This document shows positions 1-5,573 of a stretch of 5,809 nt of DNA, piece by piece. The DNA comes from an uncultured Sphingomonadaceae bacterium. Lineage in GTDB: Bacteria > Pseudomonadota > Alphaproteobacteria > Sphingomonadales > Sphingomonadaceae. Within the stretch, counting starts at the first letter, position 1, and each line of letters begins with the position of its first letter. The notes under the pieces are model-generated. The model was not told where the DNA came from, did not search any database, and saw nothing but the letters and a program-made list of their open reading frames with translations. Both the position numbers and the translations under genes were made by a program. The stretch is taken from contig CALLWN010000034.1 of the NCBI GenBank assembly GCA_938016505.1, forward strand, positions 1-5,809, read 5' to 3'.

Positions 1-354
1 AACCTTGTTCTTGGGCAGATAGGCGATCGCCGCCTTGCCGGTAATCGGAGCCATGTGATGTTCGCAGTGGCTCTGGAACGGAATATCCTTGAGCAGCACA
101 ATCTCGTCATAGCCGCCGACTTCCTCGAAGGTGCGGGAGAGGTGCATCTTCGGGTCTTCGCGGTAGCCGCGGAAATATTCGAGATAGGCGCGGGCGACCC
201 GGCCCGGCGTGTCGACGAGGCCCTCGCGCTCCGGGTCGTCGCCGGCCCAGCGGATGAGGGTGCGGACCGCCTCGAGCACGGCCGGCGGGATCGCGGCGTC
301 GCGGTCCGCGCCCTCGAGCGGCTCGTCATCGTCCTGGGTCGAATAGTCGGCCAT
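1..354 (-). CDS. folE: GTP cyclohydrolase I, 5' part (runs off left edge)
   Basis: This gene encodes the enzyme that converts GTP to 7,8-dihydroneopterin triphosphate, the cytosolic entry step of tetrahydrofolate synthesis. The 118 visible codons begin [12 protein letters not shown] and end LPKNKV at the window edge, so the C-terminal part is missing. The family's TPGRVA motif is at residues 49-54. The zinc and active-site motif SHCEHHM is at about 95-101, with C97, H99 and H100 matching the E. coli zinc ligands Cys110, His112 and His113. The third ligand, a later cysteine, lies outside the window. The acidic, low-complexity first 20 residues are typical of the variable N-terminus. The ATG is supported by an AGGA at 362-365, seven bases upstream. 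A perfect 10-bp palindrome (366-375) lies just beyond that AGGA and may be chance or a leader structure. tRNA-Thr lies upstream on the same strand. Confidence 0.95.
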   Translation of the reverse strand, partial: MADYSTQDDDEPLEGADRDAAIPPAVLEAVRTLIRWAGDDPEREGLVDTPGRVARAYLEYFRGYREDPKMHLSRTFEEVGGYDEIVLLKDIPFQSHCEHHMAPITGKAAIAYLPKNKV

Positions 355-409
355 CGTTCCATCCTGCCAGCTGGCCACGACAGGCCGCGTGCGGTTCATC
401 ACCCGCGAG

Positions 410-441
410 GGCCAGCAGTGTTGGTGTGACGGCTGCTGGCC
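410..441 (-). terminator. Hairpin between tRNA-Thr and folE, possible tRNA terminator or processing signal
   Basis: A perfect 9-bp inverted repeat (GGCCAGCAG at 410-418 pairing with CTGCTGGCC at 433-441) encloses a 14-nt loop. It starts 19 nt past the 3' end of tRNA-Thr and 56 nt before the folE start. No T-tract follows on the minus strand, so it is not a classical intrinsic terminator. It could end or stabilise the tRNA precursor, or lie in the folE leader. The stem is seen directly; the role is inference. Confidence 0.25.
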
Positions 442-459
442 ACCGCGTGCAGACTTGCG

Positions 460-532
460 TGCCGGATGCAGGGGTCGAACCCGCGACCTTCGGTTTACAA
501 AACCGCTGCTCTGCCAGCTGAGCTAATCCGGC
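460..532 (-). tRNA. tRNA-Thr (anticodon TGT)
   Basis: This 73-nt tRNA folds as a full cloverleaf. The acceptor stem is GCCGGAT/ATCCGGC (seven perfect pairs), the D stem is GCTC/GAGC, and the anticodon loop TTTGTAA carries TGT at 497-499. The T stem is GCGGG/CCTGC with one G-U pair, and the T loop is TTCGACC (473-479). The discriminator is A at 460. CCA is not encoded, since CGC follows, so it must be added by the CCA-adding enzyme, as is usual in alphaproteobacteria. The outermost anticodon-stem pair (27/43) is a G/A mismatch. It reads ACA and, by wobble, other ACN threonine codons. No second copy of its 3' end is visible, so there is no sign that it served as an integration site here. Confidence 0.97.
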
Positions 533-541
533 GACGCGCGT

Positions 542-570
542 TCTTTAGGAGGCGCTGACGGGGCATTCAA
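542..570 (-). promoter_or_regulatory. Sigma-70-type promoter of tRNA-Thr
   Basis: On the minus strand a -35-like TTGAAT (565-570) is followed after exactly 17 nt by a -10-like TAAAGA (542-547). Transcription would start near 535, a few bases before the mature tRNA 5' end at 532, which is the geometry expected for a tRNA promoter. The hexamers match the consensus only partly (about 4/6 and 3/6), so the assignment relies on spacing and position. Confidence 0.5.
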
Positions 571-597
571 CTGCGGCAGCGAGCCGACGCGGGCGGC

Positions 598-626
598 TTT
601 TCCACGGCGGCCGGGCAGGCTAGGGT
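598..626 (+). promoter_or_regulatory. Weak promoter candidate for comM
   Basis: TTTTCC (598-603) and TAGGGT (621-626) are spaced by 17 nt and lie 33 nt before the comM start. Each matches the sigma-70 consensus at only about 3 of 6 positions, so this could easily be chance. It is the best candidate in the 127-nt gap between the tRNA and comM. Confidence 0.2.
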
Positions 627-659
627 CATGTCGGGTCGGGCCACGCAGGGGATGCGCGG

Positions 660-2183
660 ATGGTCGCCCATGTCGCAACCGTTGCCTATGTCGGGCTCGA
701 GGCCCGCGCCGTCGATGTGCAGGTTCAGCTGTCGCCCGGGGCCTTTTCGTTCCTGATCGTCGGGCTGCCCGACAAGGCGGTGCGCGAGAGCCGGGACCGG
801 GTGCAGGCCGCGCTCGGCGCGCTCGGGCTGGCGCTGCCGCCGCGGCGGATCACGGTCAACCTCGCGCCGGCCGACCTGGAGAAGGCGGGGTCGCACTATG
901 ACCTGCCGATCGCGCTCGGGCTTCTCGCCGCGCTCGGGATCGTCGATCCGGAATCGGTCGCCTCGGCGGTCGCTGTCGGCGAGCTCTCGCTCGACGGCCG
1001 GCTGACCCCTTCTCCCGGCGTGCTGCTTGCAGCGCTCCACGCCTCGGCCGCCGGGCTGGGGCTGATCTGCCCGCAGGCGCAGGGGGCCGAGGCGATGTGG
1101 CTTGCAACGGGCGATCGCCCGGTCGAGGTGGTTGCAGCCCCCGACCTCGGCGCGCTCATCGCCCACCTGAAGGGCAGCCGGCTGCTGCCGGTGCCCGAGG
1201 CCGCGCCGGCGGCGCCGCGCGGTTTCACCGGCCCCGACCTTGCCGACATCAAGGGCCAGGAACTGCCCAAGCGGGCAGTCGAGATTGCTGCCGCCGGGGG
1301 CCACAATCTGCTGATGTGCGGGCCGCCGGGCGCTGGGAAGTCGATGCTGGCAGCCGCCATGCCGGGGATCCTGCCCGAGCTTGCGACAGCCGAGGCGCTG
1401 GAAGTGGCGATGATCCAGAGCGTGGCCGGCGGGCTCGAGGGGGGGCGGATCAGCCGGGTGCGCCCGTTTCGCGCGCCGCACCATTCGGCCTCGATGCCGG
1501 CGCTGGTGGGCGGCGGGCCGAAGGCGCGCCCCGGCGAAGTGAGCCTCGCCCATCTTGGCGTGCTGTTCCTCGACGAGCTGCCCGAGTTCAGCCGGCAGGT
1601 GCTGGACTCGCTGCGCCAGCCGCTCGAGCGGGGTGCAGTCGAGGTGGCGCGCGCCGAGGCCCATGTGACCTGGCCGGCGCGGGTGCAGCTGGTCGCAGCG
1701 ATGAACCCGTGCCGCTGCGGGCACCTCGACGATGCTGCGCTGGCGTGCGCGCGGGCGCCGAAATGCGCTGCCGACTACCAGGCCAGGATCTCGGGGCCGA
1801 TGCTCGACCGGATCGACCTCCATGTCGATGTGCAGGCGGTCAAGGCCTCGGACCTGCTGCTGCCGCAGCCGGCCGAGACCAGCGCGGATGTGCGGGCCCG
1901 GGTGGAGGCGGCGCGGGCCCGACAGGCGGCGCGCTACGCCGGCACGCCCATCCGCACCAATGCCGAGGCCGACGGAAAGGCGCTGGAGGAGGCGGGCTGC
2001 CTCGACGCCGAGGCGCGCCAGCTGCTGCACCGCGCCGCCGACGCGATGAGGCTCTCGGCCCGCGGGTTCCACCGGATGCTGCGGGTCTCGCGCACCATCG
2101 CCGATCTTGCGGCGAGCGACGCCGTCACGCGCGCGCATGTGGCCGAGGCGCTCTCGTTCCGGCGCCAGCCGCCGCGAGCCTGA
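660..2183 (+). CDS. comM: ComM/YifB family Mg-chelatase-like AAA+ ATPase
   Basis: The 507-residue protein has the family's normal length and full domain order. An N-terminal ChlI-like domain spans about 20-165 and includes VGLPDKAVRESRDRV at 34-48. The AAA+ core spans about 190-395: Walker A GPPGAGKS at 221-228, Walker B VLFLDELPEF at 301-310, a sensor-1-like AAMNPC at 346-351, and a GPMLDRIDLH segment at 379-388 bearing the probable arginine finger. The C-terminal Mg_chelatase_C domain spans about 405-500, with LSARGFHRMLRVSRTIADL at 465-483. Four cysteines (C351, C353, C363, C369) form a family-typical cluster that may bind metal. Homologues such as Vibrio ComM are cytosolic hexameric helicases that drive branch migration when DNA taken up by transformation is integrated. 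AGGGGA (647-652) lies seven bases before the ATG. comM is a known insertion site for resistance islands in Acinetobacter; this copy is uninterrupted. It converges on the P450 gene. Confidence 0.95.
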   Translation: MVAHVATVAYVGLEARAVDVQVQLSPGAFSFLIVGLPDKAVRESRDRVQAALGALGLALPPRRITVNLAPADLEKAGSHYDLPIALGLLAALGIVDPESVASAVAVGELSLDGRLTPSPGVLLAALHASAAGLGLICPQAQGAEAMWLATGDRPVEVVAAPDLGALIAHLKGSRLLPVPEAAPAAPRGFTGPDLADIKGQELPKRAVEIAAAGGHNLLMCGPPGAGKSMLAAAMPGILPELATAEALEVAMIQSVAGGLEGGRISRVRPFRAPHHSASMPALVGGGPKARPGEVSLAHLGVLFLDELPEFSRQVLDSLRQPLERGAVEVARAEAHVTWPARVQLVAAMNPCRCGHLDDAALACARAPKCAADYQARISGPMLDRIDLHVDVQAVKASDLLLPQPAETSADVRARVEAARARQAARYAGTPIRTNAEADGKALEEAGCLDAEARQLLHRAADAMRLSARGFHRMLRVSRTIADLAASDAVTRAHVAEALSFRRQPPRA

Positions 2184-2187
2184 CCGC

Positions 2188-2204
2188 GCCGCCCGCCGGG
2201 CGGC
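2188..2204. terminator. GC hairpin between convergent comM and P450 genes
   Basis: GCCGCCC (2188-2194) and GGGCGGC (2198-2204) form a perfect 7-bp stem with a GCC loop. It fills most of the 21-nt gap between the comM stop (2181-2183) and the P450 stop (2205-2207). It would form in transcripts from either side and is placed to act as a bidirectional terminator. There is no T-tract on either strand, so it would be at best non-canonical. Confidence 0.4.
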
Positions 2205-3449
2205 TCAGCCCCGGCGGATCTCGACCGGCATGCGCCGGTAGCCGTGGACGAAGTTGGAGAAGACCCGGGTGGGCTCGCCGGCAAGCTCGACCCGCATGCG
2301 GCGCTTCTGCATTTCCTCGAGGAGGATGCCGATCTGCAGCTCGGCGAGCCGGGCGCCGACGCAGCGGTGGATCCCGAAGCCGAACGACAGGTGCCGCCGG
2401 GCATTCTCGCGCCAGGGCATGAAGATGTCGGCCTGCGGGAAGACGCTCTCGTCGCGATTGGCGGAGAGATACCACATGACCACCTTGTCGCCGGCGTGGA
2501 TGGTCTGGCCATGGAGGTCGAAATCGGCGAGCGCAGTGCGGCGCATGTGGGCGAGCGGGGTCTGCCAGCGGATGAGCTCGGAGACGCCGTTCGGGATGAG
2601 GGCGGGCTCGTCCATCATCTTCTGCCAGTTGGCGCGATGGAGGTTCTGCGCCATGACCGCGCCCGACATGCTGTTGCGGGTGGTGTCGTTGCCGCCGACG
2701 ATGAGCAGGACGAGATTGCCGAGAAACTCCTGCGGGCTCATGTTCCGCGTCGCGTCGGAGTGGGCCAGCATCGAGATGAGGTCGGGCCTGGGCTCGGCGT
2801 TGGCCCGCTCGGTCCAGAGATTGGTGAAATAGGCCGCCATCTCGAACAGCGTGTTCCAGCGGGCCTGGTTCTTCTCGTCGTTGTCGATGGCCTCGAAATC
2901 GGTCGCGGCATCCGACCATTTGGTGAGCAGCCGGCGGTCTTGCCAGGGGAAGGCGAAGAGGATGGCGAGCATGCCGGTCGTGAGCTCGATCGAGACCCGG
3001 TCGACCCAGTCGAAGACTTCGCCCTCGGGCAGCGTGTCGAGCAGCTCGGCAGTGCGGCGGCGGATGTCGGGGGCGTGGCGGAGCATCTCGGCCGGGGTGA
3101 AGGCGGGAGCGACCGTGCGGCGCTGGCCGGTATGCTGGGGCCGGTCCATGGCGATGAACATCGGCATCTCGGGCTCGTCGCGGTCGGGCTTCCTGTCGGC
3201 GATCGTGATGCCGCCGATGTCCCAGCGCGACGAGAAGATGTCGGGCCGGCCCTCGACTTCCATGATGGCCGCGTGGGAGACGACCGACCAGTAGGCGCCG
3301 AAGCCGGATTCCGGGCACCAGTGCAGCGGCCCGCGGCGGCGCAGCTCGGCGAACTTGGGCAGGATGCGGCTGTACTCCAGCCACTCGTCGAGGCGCGAGA
3401 CATCGAGATCGTCGATCGTGAGCAGGCGTTCGGCAGCAAGCGTTGCCAT
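2205..3449 (-). CDS. cyp153: CYP153-family cytochrome P450 (probable alkane/fatty-acid terminal hydroxylase)
   Basis: The 414-residue soluble P450 carries all core motifs. The C-helix HxxxR is H106-R110, and the I-helix oxygen-activation motif GGNDTT is at 252-257 (D255, T256). The K-helix ExxR is E291-R294, and the heme loop FGFGIHRCVG is at 356-365 with Cys363 as the iron ligand. Blocks diagnostic of CYP153 are present: GGITIAD at 79-85, PMFIAMD at 96-102, VSIELTTGMLA at 152-162, LLIVGGNDTTRNSM at 248-261 and HMRRTAL at 301-307. CYP153 enzymes omega-hydroxylate medium-chain alkanes, fatty acids or related chains, using electrons from a ferredoxin and its NADH reductase. The subfamily and substrate cannot be assigned by eye. 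The ATG at 3449 has GGGAGA at the right distance and matches the family N-terminus; longer in-frame starts would run into the symporter gene. No transmembrane segment is seen. No redox-partner gene is in the window. Confidence 0.95.
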   Translation of the reverse strand: MATLAAERLLTIDDLDVSRLDEWLEYSRILPKFAELRRRGPLHWCPESGFGAYWSVVSHAAIMEVEGRPDIFSSRWDIGGITIADRKPDRDEPEMPMFIAMDRPQHTGQRRTVAPAFTPAEMLRHAPDIRRRTAELLDTLPEGEVFDWVDRVSIELTTGMLAILFAFPWQDRRLLTKWSDAATDFEAIDNDEKNQARWNTLFEMAAYFTNLWTERANAEPRPDLISMLAHSDATRNMSPQEFLGNLVLLIVGGNDTTRNSMSGAVMAQNLHRANWQKMMDEPALIPNGVSELIRWQTPLAHMRRTALADFDLHGQTIHAGDKVVMWYLSANRDESVFPQADIFMPWRENARRHLSFGFGIHRCVGARLAELQIGILLEEMQKRRMRVELAGEPTRVFSNFVHGYRRMPVEIRRG

Positions 3450-3480
3450 GGTGCAGTCTCCCTTGTCCCCTCCGCCATCG

Positions 3481-3508
3481 AGCCTAGCCCGGGCCGGCGG
3501 CGAGTCAA
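3481..3508 (-). promoter_or_regulatory. Promoter candidate for the P450 gene
   Basis: On the minus strand TTGACT (3503-3508) and TAGGCT (3481-3486) are separated by 16 nt. The -35 box matches the sigma-70 consensus at 5 of 6 positions, the -10 box at 3 of 6. Transcription would start near 3474, giving a leader of about 25 nt that contains the GGGAGA ribosome site. An 8-bp palindrome GCCCGGGC (3487-3494) abuts the -10 box and could be an operator or simply GC-rich sequence. Confidence 0.4.
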
Positions 3509-3533
3509 GGCAGAATGCGGAGTTCGCGTCCGC

Positions 3534-3561
3534 AAAAAAGTCGGCGCTACTCCGCGAGCCG
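3534..3561 (-). terminator. Weak terminator-like element after the symporter gene
   Basis: Read on the minus strand, CGGC (3558-3561) can pair with GCCG (3542-3545), followed after two bases by six T residues (3534-3539). The stem overlaps the symporter stop codon and has only four clean pairs around a 12-nt loop, so efficiency would be low. T6 is the most uniform run noticed in this GC-rich gap, which is why it is listed. Confidence 0.2.
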
Positions 3562-4830
3562 GGGTTGCGGTGCAGCCGCGGCCTGTGCAGCCCGGGCCTC
3601 GCGGGCCTCGCGCTCCATCTCCCATTGCGAGACGGCCGCGGAGGCGACCGCATTGCCGACCACGTTGGTGGCGGAGCGGCCCATGTCGAGGAAATGGTCG
3701 ACTCCGAGGATGAGGAGGAGCCCGGCGACGGGGATGTCGAACACGGGGAGCGTTGCGGCGATCACGACGAGGGAGGCGCGCGGGACCCCGGCGATGCCCT
3801 TGGAGGTGATGAGGAGCATGCCCATCATCGCGATCTGCTGGAACAGGGTGAGCTCGATGCCATAGGCCTGGGCGATGAAGAGGCAGGCGAAGACGCAGTA
3901 CATCATCGAGCCGTCGAGGTTGAAGCTGTAGCCGAGCGGCAGCACGAAGGCGGAGATGCGGCTGGGGATGCCGAAGCGGTCGAGGGCGGCGAGGATGCGC
4001 GGGTAGGCGGCCTCCGAGCTTGCCGTCGAGAAGGCGAGGACGAACGGATCCCGGATTTCGGTGACGAGCCGGCGGAGCGGGGCAAAGCCGATGACGAAGC
4101 CGCAGGCGATGAGGTTGAGCGCCATGAGGGCGAGGAGGGCGACGTAGAAGCCGCCCATGAACTTGCCGTAGGTGACGACGACGCCGAGGCCGCGCTCGGC
4201 GATCGTTGCGGCGACGGCGGCGAACACGGCGGCCGGGGCGACCTTCATCACGAAGCCGGTGACGATGAGCATGAGATCCATGAGGGCATGGGCGCCATCG
4301 GCGAGCAGCCTGCCGCGCTCACCCATGCGGGCGAGCGCGACACCGGCAAAGACCGAGAAGACGACGACCTGGAGGATGCTGTTGCGGGCGAGCGCATCGA
4401 AGATGGAGGTGGGGACGAGCTCGGTTGCGAAGCGGCGGAAGGTGAAGGCCTCGGTCGAGACTCCGCTTTCGGCGGCGGCGGGAGGGAGCGGCAGCCCGAG
4501 CCCGATGCCGGGCTGGAAGAAGCTGACGGTGGCCCAGCCGATGAGAAGCGCGCCGATCGAGGTGGCGATGAACCAGGCGACCGCGCGGCCGCCGATGCGC
4601 GAGAGCGTGCCGACGTCGCCGCCCATGCGGCCGATGCCCGAGACGAGCGCGCCGAGCACGAGCGGGGCGATGATCATCTTGATGAGCCTCAAGAAGATGT
4701 CGGTGACGATGGTGAGCCCCCTGGCGAAGGCTGCCGCCTCGTCGGCCGGCATGGTCCGGTGGACGTAGCCGCCCACCGCCAGCCCGAGGAGGAGCGCCGC
4801 GATGATCCACGTCGTCAGGCTCGACTTCAT
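3547..4830 (-). CDS. Dicarboxylate/amino acid:cation symporter (DAACS family)
   Basis: This 427-residue inner-membrane protein is a Na+- or H+-coupled importer of the GltP/DctA/GltPh family. It begins with a transmembrane helix (about 7-24) and has the full elevator fold. The serine-rich re-entrant hairpin HP1 is at about 264-280 (STASSEAAYPR), TM7 has NLDGS at 304-308, HP2 has SKGIAGVPRAS at 343-353, and TM8 has DHFLDMGRSATNVVGN at 378-393. By alignment to GltPh from memory, D378, D382, R385, N389 and N393 correspond to D390, D394, R397, N401 and D405. D382 resembles the amino-acid branch, while N393 resembles DctA. Substrate is therefore uncertain: aspartate, glutamate or C4-dicarboxylates. 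The ATG has AGGG at 4838-4841, seven bases upstream. A short charged, Ala-rich cytoplasmic tail ends the protein. It is divergent from the HAD gene and lies 97 nt upstream of the P450. Confidence 0.94.
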   Translation of the reverse strand: MKSSLTTWIIAALLLGLAVGGYVHRTMPADEAAAFARGLTIVTDIFLRLIKMIIAPLVLGALVSGIGRMGGDVGTLSRIGGRAVAWFIATSIGALLIGWATVSFFQPGIGLGLPLPPAAAESGVSTEAFTFRRFATELVPTSIFDALARNSILQVVVFSVFAGVALARMGERGRLLADGAHALMDLMLIVTGFVMKVAPAAVFAAVAATIAERGLGVVVTYGKFMGGFYVALLALMALNLIACGFVIGFAPLRRLVTEIRDPFVLAFSTASSEAAYPRILAALDRFGIPSRISAFVLPLGYSFNLDGSMMYCVFACLFIAQAYGIELTLFQQIAMMGMLLITSKGIAGVPRASLVVIAATLPVFDIPVAGLLLILGVDHFLDMGRSATNVVGNAVASAAVSQWEMEREAREARAAQAAAAPQPRLAE

Positions 4831-4847
4831 CGCCCGGCCCTAGGTTT

Positions 4848-4862
4848 CCCGGCAGCGCCGGG
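4848..4862. repeat. Inverted repeat in the divergent symporter/HAD intergenic region (left)
   Basis: CCCGGC (4848-4853) and GCCGGG (4857-4862) form a perfect 6-bp stem with an AGC loop. It overlaps the region where symporter transcription would begin, so it may be an operator, a leader hairpin, or chance in GC-rich DNA. Confidence 0.3.
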
Positions 4863-4877
4863 CAAGAGCGCAGCCGG
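4861..4877 (-). promoter_or_regulatory. Possible sigma-54 (-24/-12) promoter of the symporter
   Basis: On the minus strand CCGGCTGCGCTCTTGCC carries the invariant GG (4874-4875) and GC (4862-4863) at the exact 10-nt spacing of sigma-54 promoters, with a complete TTGC at -12. The -24 half matches only GGC of TGGCAC. Transcription would start near 4850, giving a leader of about 20 nt that includes the AGGG ribosome site. Family precedent exists: dctA is sigma-54 dependent in rhizobia. The match is partial and GG-N10-GC is common in GC-rich DNA. Confidence 0.25.
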
Positions 4878-4891
4878 CTTGCATCGCCGGC
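4873..4891. repeat. Inverted repeat in the divergent intergenic region (right, near HAD start)
   Basis: Two copies of GCCGGC (4873-4878 and 4886-4891), each itself palindromic, flank a 7-nt spacer and can form a 6-bp stem. The second copy ends 11 bases before the HAD ATG, so a hairpin here could affect initiation, or the pair could bind a dimeric regulator. Confidence 0.3.
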
Positions 4892-4902
4892 GCGGCAAGG
4901 TC

Positions 4903-5562
4903 ATGGCCGCCGCCATGCAGGGGTATCGCGCGGTCATCTGGGATTTTGGCGGGGTCATCACCAGCTCGCCATTTGCGGCCTTTGCCCGGTTCGAGGCCGC
5001 GCACGGGCTTCCTGACGGGTTCATCCGGCGCGTCAACGCGACCGACCCGGATGGCAATGCCTGGGCTCGGCTGGAACGCAGCGAGATCGATTCCGCTGCC
5101 TTCGATGCGCTGTTCGCAGCGGAGAGCCGGGCGCTGGGCCACGAGGTGCGCGGCGCCGCCGTGCTTCCACTGCTGGCAGGCGATATCCGGCCGCGGATGG
5201 TGGCCGCGCTCGACCGCTGCCGGGAGGCCGGGCTGCGCCTTGGCTGCATCACCAACAATGCCCGGGTCGGCGAGGGGCCTGGCATGGCGGGCGAGCCCGG
5301 GCGCGCCGCCGAGATGGCCGCAGTGCTGGCCCGGTTCGACCATGTGATCGAAAGCTCGAAGGCGGGGGTGCGCAAGCCCGACCCGGGGATCTACACGATG
5401 ATGCTGGAGCGGCTGGGGCTTCCGGCTGCGGCCTGCATCTACCTCGACGACCTCGGCATCAACTGCAAGCCGGCGGCGGGACTTGGCATGACCGCGATCA
5501 AGGTGAGGGACGAGGCGCAGGCGCTCGGCGAACTCGGCCGCCTGCTCGGGCTCGACCTCTAG
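4903..5562 (+). CDS. HAD-superfamily hydrolase, ACAD10/epoxide-hydrolase N-domain-like (HAD-IA)
   Basis: The 219-residue cytosolic protein is a haloacid-dehalogenase-fold hydrolase, probably a phosphatase. Motif I is WDFGGVIT at 13-20 with D14 as the predicted nucleophile. Motif II is ITNN at 116-119 (T117), motif III is RKPD at 157-160 (K158), and motif IV is YLDDLG at 180-185 (D182, D183). The cap region 21-90, with NAWARLERSEID at 52-63, resembles the group that includes the N-terminal domains of ACAD10 and soluble epoxide hydrolase. The second aspartate of the usual DxD motif is glycine (G16), which removes the normal acid/base residue. The natural substrate is unknown. The ATG at 4903 has an AAGG only two bases away; an in-frame ATG at 4915 is an alternative and would give 215 residues. 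The reading frame stays open far upstream, but that part is antisense to the symporter. Confidence 0.9.
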   Translation: MAAAMQGYRAVIWDFGGVITSSPFAAFARFEAAHGLPDGFIRRVNATDPDGNAWARLERSEIDSAAFDALFAAESRALGHEVRGAAVLPLLAGDIRPRMVAALDRCREAGLRLGCITNNARVGEGPGMAGEPGRAAEMAAVLARFDHVIESSKAGVRKPDPGIYTMMLERLGLPAAACIYLDDLGINCKPAAGLGMTAIKVRDEAQALGELGRLLGLDL

Positions 5563-5573
5563 CGCCCGAGCCC
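5548..5573. terminator. Inverted repeat spanning both stop codons of HAD gene and rpoN
   Basis: GGGCTCG (5548-5554) and CGAGCCC (5567-5573) form a perfect 7-bp stem around a 12-nt loop. The left arm is in the last HAD codons and the right arm touches the rpoN stop codon. It covers the whole 10-nt gap and could act in both directions. There is no T-tract on either side, so a terminator role is inferred from position only. Confidence 0.35.

Noticed and set aside
55..429. 124-codon plus-strand frame over folE
   Set aside because: It is the reverse of recognisable folE codons containing the CEHH zinc motif.
460..532. tRNA-Thr as an integration (att) site for a mobile element
   Set aside because: No integrase gene and no duplicated 3' tRNA segment is visible; a short 10-base match near 365-374 is to the D-loop side and is probably chance.
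567..2138. 523-codon open frame on the minus strand opposite comM
   Set aside because: It is antisense to an intact, motif-complete comM, has Arg/Pro/Gly/His-rich low-information composition and no recognisable domain. It is the expected shadow of high-GC coding bias.
3450..3653. In-frame N-terminal extension of the P450 (68 extra residues)
   Set aside because: It would overlap the symporter's 3' end. The sequence is Arg/Pro-rich without P450 similarity, and the ATG at 3449 has a good ribosome site and family-like N-terminus.
2244..3713. 489-codon plus-strand frame opposite the P450
   Set aside because: It is antisense to a complete CYP153 gene, with acidic low-complexity composition and no motif.
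3547..4830. Calling the symporter dctA
   Set aside because: The D382 position matches amino-acid transporters rather than DctA, so a specific symbol is not justified.
3355..5562. 735-codon plus-strand frame that would make the HAD protein a large fusion
   Set aside because: Residues before the HAD start are Asp/Glu/Gly/Arg-rich and antisense to the symporter. HAD homology begins only at about 4903-4930, and the protein from there has the normal family length.
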